Below are positions 27,529 through 35,099 of a DNA stretch of 64,000 nt, piece by piece. This DNA comes from Sphaerospermopsis torques-reginae ITEP-024 (GTDB lineage Bacteria > Cyanobacteriota > Cyanobacteriia > Cyanobacteriales > Nostocaceae), in assembly GCF_019598945.1 (NCBI RefSeq), contig NZ_CP080598.1:1364001-1428000 (forward strand), in the 5' to 3' direction. The first letter of the stretch is position 1. Each line of letters starts with the position of its first letter. Below the pieces are notes generated by a model. The model saw nothing but the letters and a program-made list of their open reading frames with translations, searched no databases and had not been told where the DNA came from. The position numbers were made by a program, and so were the translations under genes.

Positions 27529-27681
27529 TTAAGCTCCTGAGCGATCGCTTGTAGAATCACTGGGAGGTTCTTCTTGACTACTTCTACAACTGACCAAGTT
27601 ATCTTGATCGAGATTATTAACAGCAAATACTGGACTAAAGATGAAAATTGAAGCAGTAATTAACAAAATTGCATATCTCAT
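27529..27681 (-). CDS. Small exported peptide (50 aa), unknown
   Basis: An unlisted 50-codon frame lies between the rhodanese and maturase genes: MRYAILLITASIFIFSPVFA is a textbook signal peptide, followed by VNNLDQDNLVSCRSSQEEPP and a Ser/Asp-rich end. A single cysteine is present in the mature part. It ends 11 bases before the maturase start, and its last codons contain CAGGAGC, the likely ribosome site for the maturase. Its start follows the rhodanese stop region closely. I recognise no family. Its operon position suggests a periplasmic helper, or a leader that couples translation to the maturase. Confidence 0.55.
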   Translation of the reverse strand: MRYAILLITASIFIFSPVFAVNNLDQDNLVSCRSSQEEPPSDSTSDRSGA

Positions 27682-27708
27682 GGATTTATTTTTCACCTGT
27701 TCTCTTTT

Positions 27709-28668
27709 CTAAGTTAATTTCTCCTCTCCAGTAGCCACTGGTAAATCTTTGTGAGTGCTATATTCTGTCCAAGAACCTTCATAAATTCTGACTTTGGGAT
27801 AATTAAGCAGATGCTTTAAAACCACATATTGTAATGTGGCTTCTCGTCCTGTACTACAAGAAACAATAATGTCATTTTCAGGAGTAATCTTTTTATCTGC
27901 CAGAATTTTTTTAATCTCATCTAATGACTTTAATTTGTGAGGATTTTTAGCATCTGTAAATGTTACCCAAGGAATATTCCGCGCACCAGGAATATGTCCA
28001 TTGCGTATCCAAATATTTTCCTCACCCCGGAACAATTTTTCTGGTCTAGGATCAATAAAAACAACTCCTGGTCTACCAATAAGTTTTCTCACATCATTTA
28101 AATTCACACGCACTGAAGGATTATCTTTAACTGTGAATTTACCAACGGAATATTTAGGAAACTCTTTAGTTACATCTTGAGCAGCTTTATACCCTGCATA
28201 GCCACCATCCAATACGGCAATATCTTTCAATCCAGAACGTTCTAGTAAATAAGCAACCATTGTTGCACCTAAAACATCTCTCCCATCTGAATATACAAGT
28301 ACACGACTGTTATTTGTTACTCCTGAATTAGCAAATATTTCTCCTAATTTTTGATTGTTCCAATATTGTACTGGTAATCCTTCTTTTGGACCTCTAAAAG
28401 CCGTATCAGCAATGTTTACAGCATTAGGAAGATGTCCTTCTATATAGTCGAGAGGAAAATTACGTACATCTAAAATTCTGAGGTTAGGATCTTTGGCGTT
28501 TTCAGCTACCCAATTTGGCAAAACAAATTGAATGTTAGCGCGAGAATTAGCTGATAATACTGGCAAAGGTAACAAGGGAATACTTACTAAAAATGCAAAA
28601 AACACTGTCACCAAAGCAAATAACTTAGGTTTTTTCAGATTCTTTAAAGAAAAACTTTTAAACATCAT
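27709..28668 (-). CDS. Exported sulfurtransferase with two rhodanese domains
   Basis: A 319-residue thiosulfate/3-mercaptopyruvate sulfurtransferase-type protein. An N-terminal hydrophobic signal (FALVTVFFAFLVSIPLLPLP to LSA) precedes an inactive first rhodanese domain (LDVRNFPLDYIEGHLPNAVNI) and an active second domain with the loop CSTGREATLQ. It would move sulfane sulfur to a thiol or cyanide acceptor in the periplasm. AAAGG lies upstream of the double ATG at 28668; a GTG two codons earlier is possible. It is part of the GST-rhodanese-peptide-maturase-sulfatase series. Confidence 0.87.
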   Translation of the reverse strand: MMFKSFSLKNLKKPKLFALVTVFFAFLVSIPLLPLPVLSANSRANIQFVLPNWVAENAKDPNLRILDVRNFPLDYIEGHLPNAVNIADTAFRGPKEGLPVQYWNNQKLGEIFANSGVTNNSRVLVYSDGRDVLGATMVAYLLERSGLKDIAVLDGGYAGYKAAQDVTKEFPKYSVGKFTVKDNPSVRVNLNDVRKLIGRPGVVFIDPRPEKLFRGEENIWIRNGHIPGARNIPWVTFTDAKNPHKLKSLDEIKKILADKKITPENDIIVSCSTGREATLQYVVLKHLLNYPKVRIYEGSWTEYSTHKDLPVATGEEKLT

Positions 28669-28761
28669 TTTCACCTTTATTTCTATTTCATCAAAATCTT
28701 CATTACTTAGTGAAATTACTTTAATTAGCAGGAATATTAAAGTAATCTCAAAAACCGTATT

Positions 28762-29433
28762 CTAAGCCTTTGGCACTGTTAAACCAAGAATTTTAGCGAA
28801 TCTTTCTACATAAAATTCTGTAGGATTGGCAACTTGTTGAATAGATTCCCGTTGACGTAAATTATGCCACCATTCCTGTAATTTAGGTGTTTCTGTGGGG
28901 AATGTAAAATTACGGAATTTCTCTAAAACTGGTAATCTTTCAAACCAAGGATAGAAACTAATATCAACTAAACTCAGATTTTCACCTAAGAAGTAAGGAC
29001 TATTACCAGAAAGTTTACCTAATCCTTCTTCTTCAATATACAAAAGAGACTCTAAAAACTCCCTCTTTCCTTGTTCTTGTTCTTGGGTATCTTTACCACG
29101 TAGGAATTTATTAAAAGCTGGAACTAAACGGGTATTAGCATAATCTATCCAAATTCTTGCAACCGCTTTTTGAGCAGGATCATGAGGTAATAAAGCTGGT
29201 TCGGGAAATACTTCTTCTAAATATTCATTGATAATTGCGGATTCATATATTTCCACATTACCATGTTTGATCGCTGGAACTTTTCCATAGCGAGAAACTT
29301 GGGTAAAAGCTTCTGGTTTATTCTGTAAATCAATTTCAACTGGTGTACAATCAATTCCTTTTTCCAGCAAGACTACACGGGTTCTTTGGGAAAAAGTAGA
29401 GGCTTTAGCGAAATAAAGTTGTAATGTACTCAT
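28762..29433 (-). CDS. Glutathione S-transferase family protein
   Basis: A 223-residue canonical GST. The N-terminal thioredoxin-like domain shows [49 protein letters not shown] (cis-Pro and the ES glutathione-binding pair). The C-terminal helical domain has [20 protein letters not shown]. It heads the minus-strand sulfate-ester series. The MITE at 29474-29752 lies between its start and candidate operator E. Its substrate is unknown; a role with thiol conjugates fits the context. Confidence 0.87.
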   Translation of the reverse strand: MSTLQLYFAKASTFSQRTRVVLLEKGIDCTPVEIDLQNKPEAFTQVSRYGKVPAIKHGNVEIYESAIINEYLEEVFPEPALLPHDPAQKAVARIWIDYANTRLVPAFNKFLRGKDTQEQEQGKREFLESLLYIEEEGLGKLSGNSPYFLGENLSLVDISFYPWFERLPVLEKFRNFTFPTETPKLQEWWHNLRQRESIQQVANPTEFYVERFAKILGLTVPKA

Positions 29434-29473
29434 TTAGTCCTTTCCTTGATTGGAATTTGTTTGATTTTTTAGT

Positions 29474-29752
29474 TAATTAGGGCTTGCTGATAGCGTGGCG
29501 TAAGCCATAAAAGTATTCTCGTATAGACAAGCAAAAAACAAGAGTTTGGGCTATCTGTTGGCAACAAATTTTTCCCTATTTCACGCTCACTATTTTCAAT
29601 TTTGCTACTCCTATCTTGAAAAACCGTATGGCTAACGCCACGCTACGCTATCGGCTGACGCTCACGGCGAAGCCTTGCACCTCATTGTTCTATTTTTTGC
29701 CTCAATCCTTTGATTTATCTATGTTTTACATTTATTCCGCATCTCCTAATTA
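29474..29752. mobile_element. MITE-like element, TAATTAGGG family (copy 2)
   Basis: The left end TAATTAGGGCTTGCTGA matches the inverted right end (CGCATCTCCTAATTA) and copy 1 at 625-842, as does the inner TTTGATTTATCT. It has also gained GC-rich palindromic repeats (GCTGATAGCGTGGCG, CGCTATCGGCTGACGCTCAC). It is inserted between operator E and the GST gene. Confidence 0.6.
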
Positions 29753-29848
29753 TAAAAATTGCAACTTGAATGACAGCCAAAGATAGAAGTGAAGCAATTT
29801 CACTTCTACGAGTTACATTTTTTTGACTGGCAAAATACCAGGGCTTAC

Positions 29849-29880
29849 AACTAACTACGGTTTATCGGTCGGGTTAAAGT
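29849..29880 (-). promoter_or_regulatory. Candidate organosulfur operator, site E
   Basis: On the minus strand it starts ACTTTAACCCGACCGATA and continues AACCGTAGTTAGTT. It matches the six-site motif and points to the GST/rhodanese/maturase/sulfatase series. It is 415 bases from the GST start, or about 136 without the MITE. Confidence 0.55.
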
Positions 29881-29959
29881 ATTATCTTAGGAGTATTTCA
29901 TAGTTTTTACTAAAAAACAAGTCTTTTAGCAAACATTTTTCTCAAAATGTAGAACCAAA

Positions 29960-30492
29960 ATGTCCAACAATTTAACACTTGTCCATAGCTTGCTTCTCTT
30001 CAGTACCGCGTTCATTGCCGGGTCGCTTAGCGAACTTGCATCTGTTAAGCCAATGTCTCATGCCAATACTGTTCGGTTAAGAAAGCTGCAACAAGCAATT
30101 GCGACGTTGCAACTGATGATTCAACGCTTTTTTTTCAACTCTTCCCTGAGTCATTTTGTGCTTTTAGTCTAAAGTCCAGTTACTACCTTGATCTAAAAAC
30201 CTATTTCGGTCAGGAAACTGTGCGCTTGCTGCACCATATCGGTAATTATCGCTTGTTGTTTTTTGCACGAGAATCACCCAGTCACTGCACTCATGTTCTT
30301 TCCTCTAGTATTGCCCCTATTCAACGCGAAAGACTGCAAGAGTGGCTAGAAATCAGCAAAGTATTGACATCATCCGCAGATGCTCAAGTTAGTAAAAATT
30401 TTCTTAAACAGGAGTATGAAAAGATAAAACGGCAAATATTAGCTAAACTGCAAACAAGTGATACTGGTTCATCCTTTGATATATCTGGATAA
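29960..30492 (+). pseudogene. Unknown protein split at a T8 run
   Basis: The first frame (MSNNLTLVHSLLLFSTAFIA to QRFFF) and the second (QLFPESFCAFSLKSSYYLDL, then TYFGQETVRLLHHIGNYRLLFF to FDISG) join into about 177 residues if one T is added to, or two removed from, the eight Ts at 30128-30135. The joined protein has a hydrophobic N-terminus and a charged helical C-terminus. I do not recognise it. The break may be a mutation, a homopolymer miscall or transcriptional slippage. The 30493-30900 gap after it shows no gene. Confidence 0.4.
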
Positions 30493-30900
30493 TAAGTAAA
30501 GTTTTGTAAATAAAATTTCTTGATTAACGCAAGTTATAGTTATATAAAATGGAAAGCTGAATTTAACTGCACTCTCGAAGTAAGAAAAAGATGCCGACAT
30601 CCTTGGCAGCAGGAGGAAGCAAACAACAAACGGCTCTATTCTTTGAGATATGAGCTTTTTGGGTAATTTTTGTATTCCACTAAATTAGTTTCAGCTATAT
30701 ACAATAGCATCTTCTACAAACTTGGTCTGGGCATTATTAGACTGAAATATGATTACTGAATTTACTTGTGTCAGATACTGTGAGATCGAGAGTTAGGTGA
30801 TTGGTAATCGAAGTTGACGCCCCAACATCCCCAGCTTTTTTCCGCTGGTGGAATCAAGCAAGAGAAGGAGGTCGCCCACTGCGACAAAAGCAAACCTACT

Positions 30901-31098
30901 CTATGCCATAGTGGAACCTGAATCTAATCCCCACTGATGCTTGAGAAGCTCTTTATAAGTTGCTTCCCTTACAACCATTTGCTCATATAGTTTAACTAAA
31001 AACTCTTGTGCTTGTTCATGGCTCATGTTCTTGACCTGTGTAGCAAATGAACGGATGCTAAATTGCTGTTCCAAGGAAAGCTCTATTGGTTGATTCAT
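30901..31098 (-). CDS. nblA: Phycobilisome degradation protein NblA
   Basis: A 65-residue NblA/Ycf18 protein. The core LSLEQQFSIRSFATQVKNMS, the LVKLYEQMVVREATYKELLK helix and the GLDSGS end are typical. NblA dimers bind phycobiliproteins and deliver phycobilisomes to the Clp protease during nitrogen, and in some strains sulfur, starvation. It is alone on its strand. The 578-base upstream gap to the PP2C gene probably holds its promoter, but I see no clear NtcA site (GTA-N8-TAC). Confidence 0.95.
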   Translation of the reverse strand: MNQPIELSLEQQFSIRSFATQVKNMSHEQAQEFLVKLYEQMVVREATYKELLKHQWGLDSGSTMA

Positions 31099-31676
31099 GG
31101 TTAATACCTAAAAAACAACGCTGTGATATTGCTGACAGAAAAACCAAGAGTGTTAACGGAGATGTGATCTATCTTCACAACTTGTTATTTTCTATATTAA
31201 GAAAGATAACAGTTGTTTGACAAATTGCCCAGTATCTGATGGTTAATGTTTCTGTTGATTGATTTGGCAACAAAGCTTAATTAAACCTACTGTGCTAAAA
31301 ACCTGGTTAGCAAAAGCAACATTGGTTAAATAGATTGATAAACAGAACAAGGGTTTTTACAGTAGACTTGTTTTAGCTTGATTGCTATCCCTGTCTTTGA
31401 AAGTGACAAGGGTGAAATGAGCAGAATGTCAACCGCCTAAATTATGTAAATTTAGCCTCATCAGGTGAATTGAAAGGCTTAAAGATATTTTTAGCAATTT
31501 GCTAACATAAAAAATGCTCAAATTGAACAAAATGATAAGTATATTTACTTTGTTAGCTTTGGGTATGGGAAAATAGGCGCATGAGCAAGTATCAATTCAA
31601 AAATCAAAATTAATAACTCTCGTTCCCATGCACCAGTCACCTGCTACCTGTCAGATATTCCTGACAATTGAGGAAA

Positions 31677-32411
31677 TTAGGAATCTGCCTCAACAACTAC
31701 AAGGACAACTGTGATGTTGTCGTGTCCACCTTCCTCTTTTGCTGCTTCAACCAGAGAGAAAGCAGCTTTATCCAATATGGGAAAATTGTCAAGGCAAGTT
31801 TTAATTTGGGGAGCGACGAGTTCTTCCGTGAGTCCATCACTACATAAAAGTAAGCGATCGCCAACCTTGATATCTAGTGTTTGTATATCAACCTGATACA
31901 AATCCTCACGACCTAAACAGCGTGATAACACATGACGATAGGGATGTAACCGGGCTTCATCAGCGGAGATATGACCAAGTTTGATAGCTCTAGCGATCCA
32001 AGTATGATCCTCTGTGATTTGCTCTAATTGGGATTCCCGATAACGATATAATCTTGAATCGCCGACATGAGCGCACAAAGGTGGATCTGAGTCACTAAAA
32101 ACCACTACAACAGCAGTAGTCCCCATATCAGCACGTTCAGGATGATTTTGCTGATCCTGCAAAATTCCTTGATTAGCTGCCAAAAAAGCTTTTTCTAATA
32201 ATTCCTTTGTAGATTTGCTAGAGTGCCAATTTGCTTCTAAATACGCCCGAATTTCTTGGGCAGCAATGTGACTTGCCTGTTCTCCTCCTGCATGACCGCC
32301 CATACCGTCAGCAACTATAAAAAACCGTCCTTCCGGGTCTATATAGTAAGCATCTTGATTATTAGAACGAATAAGTCCCGGATCGGTCAAACCCGCGAAG
32401 TTAAGTTTCAT
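31677..32411 (-). CDS. PP2C-type serine/threonine phosphatase
   Basis: A 244-residue PPM phosphatase. The metal-binding motifs are complete: RSNNQDAYYI, VADGMGGHAGGEQAS, GDSRLYRYRE, LLCSDGLTEELV and GGHDNITVVLV. It is a compact Stp1/PphA-like enzyme without extra domains. The ATG at 32411 is preferred over a TTG 15 bases upstream. The start lies 18 bases after the stop of the ABC1 kinase gene, so the kinase and phosphatase are probably co-transcribed. Confidence 0.92.
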   Translation of the reverse strand: MKLNFAGLTDPGLIRSNNQDAYYIDPEGRFFIVADGMGGHAGGEQASHIAAQEIRAYLEANWHSSKSTKELLEKAFLAANQGILQDQQNHPERADMGTTAVVVVFSDSDPPLCAHVGDSRLYRYRESQLEQITEDHTWIARAIKLGHISADEARLHPYRHVLSRCLGREDLYQVDIQTLDIKVGDRLLLCSDGLTEELVAPQIKTCLDNFPILDKAAFSLVEAAKEEGGHDNITVVLVVVEADS

Positions 32412-32429
32412 AAATTTGTGCAGCAATAA

Positions 32430-34115
32430 TTAATACTTCTGATCATAACGGTCAAGGCGTGAAATTAGGCGGAGAAGCACAAGTGAAACTCCGGCAGCAA
32501 TTAAACCTGCTACTGCTGCTAACCATACATAATGATTCACCAAAAGAATCGTAGCAGAAATTGTAAATCCACTGATGATCAAAGCATAACTCATTCCCAT
32601 TTGAATACTAGTTTGTCGCCTTAACAGACGTTCTGTTTCTAGGGAACGAACCCGCAGACGAATATCACCCCGTTCCAGTTTATCCAGTGTATCTTCTAAT
32701 CGACGTGGTAGACCTAAAGCAGTGCTACTGACTTGTACTGCTTGACGACTTAATTCATTCAAGAAACTATTCCCCTCTGAACCACTACTATTAGTCATAA
32801 GTTCCATTGCATAAGGCTGGGCAACTTCCATAAAATTAAATTCTGGGTCTAAACCCTTTCCCACCCCTTCCAGGGTAGAAAAAGCCCGCATGACAAAGGT
32901 AAAAGTTGCTGGAAATCTAAATGGTTGATTGTAAGCTATTTCATACAGGTCTTCGCTGATGGCGGCCACTGATTGAGCTTCAAAAGGTTTATCCATGAAG
33001 TTATCCAGCATATACTGGACAGAACGCCGCACCGGACCCATGTCGTCTATTGGTGCGATCGCACCCAAATCAATCAGAGATTGCACCACGCGATCGCCAT
33101 CTTTTTGAGCGATCCCAAACAAAGTTTCCATTAGTCCTTCGCGGACATTGGATTTAATTGTTCCCATCATCCCGAAGTCGTAGAAAATCAAAGCACCATC
33201 GGCACTAACTGCCAAATTACCAGGGTGGGGATCAGCGTGGAAGAAACCGTTATTGAGTAATTGGTGTAAATATGCTTGAGCGCCATAACGAGCGATCGCT
33301 TTCCGATCCACACCCGCAGCTTCTAAAGCGTCATATTGACTCACTTTAATTCCGGGGACATATTCCAAAGTAATGACCCTAGAAGTAGCATAACGCCAAT
33401 AAATCCTGGGTACTTTCACCCAGTTATAAGCGCGGAAATTTCGGCGAAAAGTATCAGCATTGCGCCCTTCATTTAGGTAATCAATTTCCTCCCAGAGAAT
33501 GCGACAACATTCTTCATAAATACCCATCCAATCTCGTCCCCGTCCCCATTTAGGATGATTTTGGAAGTAGCGGGCAATACCTTTGAGAATTTGTAAATCT
33601 ATTTCAAACAGCTTTTTGAGTCCCGGACGTTGCACCTTGACAACTACCGATTCTCCAGAATGTAACACAGCTTTGTGAACTTGTCCCAAACTAGCAGCAG
33701 CCAGGGGAACTGGTTCAAAACTGTGGAATAACTCAGGAATTTTTTTACCTAACTCCTGTTCAATAATTGCCTCTACTTGTTCATAGCTAAAAGCTGGTAC
33801 TCTATCCTGTAACTTAGATAATTCTTCCACGTATTCACTAGGAAAGATATCAGCACGGGTAGAGAACAACTGACCAACTTTAATAAAAGTCGGTCCCAAA
33901 TTTAAAAAGGTCTCTCTAATCCAGATAGCTTGGGCTTTACGTCTAGCAGCTTGTTTAGCTTCCGTTACACCCCCAGGATAACTCCAAGCTTTATTATACC
34001 GCCAAATTTTGAACATTAAAGTCAAAACAAAAGACCAAATATCCACAAAGCGGCGTTTGCTAGAGTATGTTTCCCGATTCCAACGGTAAGCCTTACCTGA
34101 ATAACCTTGTTCCAT
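32430..34115 (-). CDS. ABC1/UbiB family atypical kinase
   Basis: A protein of about 561 residues. The family KxGQ segment (TFIKVGQLFSTRADIFPSEY), the Ala-rich loop (AAASLGQVHKAVL), the catalytic HADPHPGNL and the metal-binding YDFGMMG are all present. Two hydrophobic segments near the end (YALIISGFTISATILLV and WLAAVAGLIAAGVSLVLL) anchor it in a membrane. Related cyanobacterial and plastid ABC1K proteins act in prenylquinone metabolism and stress responses. I chose the ATG at 34115 (MEQGYSGKAYRWN) by comparison with family starts; a GTG at 34166 would add 17 residues. Confidence 0.9.
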   Translation of the reverse strand: MEQGYSGKAYRWNRETYSSKRRFVDIWSFVLTLMFKIWRYNKAWSYPGGVTEAKQAARRKAQAIWIRETFLNLGPTFIKVGQLFSTRADIFPSEYVEELSKLQDRVPAFSYEQVEAIIEQELGKKIPELFHSFEPVPLAAASLGQVHKAVLHSGESVVVKVQRPGLKKLFEIDLQILKGIARYFQNHPKWGRGRDWMGIYEECCRILWEEIDYLNEGRNADTFRRNFRAYNWVKVPRIYWRYATSRVITLEYVPGIKVSQYDALEAAGVDRKAIARYGAQAYLHQLLNNGFFHADPHPGNLAVSADGALIFYDFGMMGTIKSNVREGLMETLFGIAQKDGDRVVQSLIDLGAIAPIDDMGPVRRSVQYMLDNFMDKPFEAQSVAAISEDLYEIAYNQPFRFPATFTFVMRAFSTLEGVGKGLDPEFNFMEVAQPYAMELMTNSSGSEGNSFLNELSRQAVQVSSTALGLPRRLEDTLDKLERGDIRLRVRSLETERLLRRQTSIQMGMSYALIISGFTISATILLVNHYVWLAAVAGLIAAGVSLVLLRLISRLDRYDQKY

Positions 34116-34172
34116 ATTTTTTTCGTACCGTTGGGTATTCACGGAATCTCCACTAATAACAGACACTCTTCG

Positions 34173-34285
34173 TAATGGGTAATGGGTAATGGGTAATGGG
34201 TAATGGGTAATGGGTAATGGGTAATGGGTAATGGGTAATAAATGTTATTTTTCCCTATTCCCTATTCCCTATTCCCTATTCCCTC
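34173..34285. repeat. Heptamer tandem repeats (STRR)
   Basis: About nine copies of TAATGGG run from 34173 to 34240, followed by five copies of TTCCCTA near 34250-34285 and two ACCTGTC units. Such heptameric arrays are typical of heterocystous cyanobacteria. They are not CRISPR: there are no spacers. Confidence 0.9.
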
Positions 34286-34325
34286 TTAACTGTCACCTGT
34301 CACCGTGGCGTAGCACCTGTCACCT

Positions 34326-34649
34326 CTATTTTGACGCACTGCGATATTTTTGTAATTCAGTGCGTAATAAGGCGATTTCTGCCCGCAATTCGTCAATTTC
34401 TGCTTGTAAGTCTGTTGAACCTACACCAGATGCACCGCTACCTGTGGTTGTTCCAGTTTCTGAGGCTTCGGCAGCCCGATTAGCTCGTGCTATGACTTCC
34501 TCTGTAAACTGGCGTAGCTGTTCTCTGGCTTCAGCATCAAATTTACCCAGTTCGCTCAAAGCATCGGTCAAGGCGACTTCTACACGCTCATTAATTACTT
34601 CTGCTACTGCTCTGCCTACAAAAAAGGCTTGCACAAGGGGATTACTCAT
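34326..34649 (-). CDS. Small conserved cyanobacterial coiled-coil protein (possibly DUF6825)
   Basis: A 107-residue acidic protein. The N-terminal half (NPLVQAFFVGRAVAEVINER) and amphipathic helices to about residue 62 are followed by a Gly/Thr/Ser-rich linker (TGTTTGSGASGVGS) and a C-terminal leucine-zipper-like helix (DLQAEIDELRAEIALLRTEL). The layout resembles small conserved cyanobacterial proteins of unknown function. The DUF number is from memory. Its start is upstream of a gap that leads to the restriction-modification region. Confidence 0.7.
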   Translation of the reverse strand: MSNPLVQAFFVGRAVAEVINERVEVALTDALSELGKFDAEAREQLRQFTEEVIARANRAAEASETGTTTGSGASGVGSTDLQAEIDELRAEIALLRTELQKYRSASK

Positions 34650-34930
34650 AAATTTTTGTAAAGTTGCTCCGCAAGAAAATTATAACTTGCATTCAGCATC
34701 AGGTGTTGACTATCATTCAGAAGTTTATCAGTATTGGGCTGCTAATGAATTTGTATAATTTTAGCTGGTAATCCCTCAAATACTGGAATTATTCAATAAT
34801 TTTAATATCTAAATAATTATGAATACATACGTAAATATTTATTGCAATATATTTAATTTAATATTAAATATTTATTAGTTCAATTTAAATTAAGTATAAT
34901 AATTAAATTGTCACAATTAGGATTTATCAG

Positions 34931-35066
34931 AATGCAAGATGTCCAGGATTAGATGATTTACATGATTAAATATTAAAAATTAAACGCAGATAAACGCAGA
35001 TAAACGCAGATGATTTTTAGATGATGATCAGAATTTCCTGGATTTAAGGATTTACAGGATAGTAAT
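34931..35066. repeat. Dispersed repeats left of the restriction-modification gene
   Basis: A CAGGATT-type repeat, three AAACGCAGAT units (about 34981-35010) and a second AGGATTTACAGGAT copy with GTAATTGATTAATTTTTAG. The last part is repeated near 39140-39175, on the other side of the module. The stretch 34650-34930 is AT-rich and shows no gene. Confidence 0.7.
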
Positions 35067-35099
35067 TGATTAATTTTTAGTTGATTGTTAAGGTGTAAT

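Noticed and set aside
34173-34285. Regular repeats that might be read as a CRISPR array
   Set aside because: The units are 7 bp and contiguous, without spacers. They are STRR arrays, as are those near 42050, 58750, 61920, 62580 and 63450.
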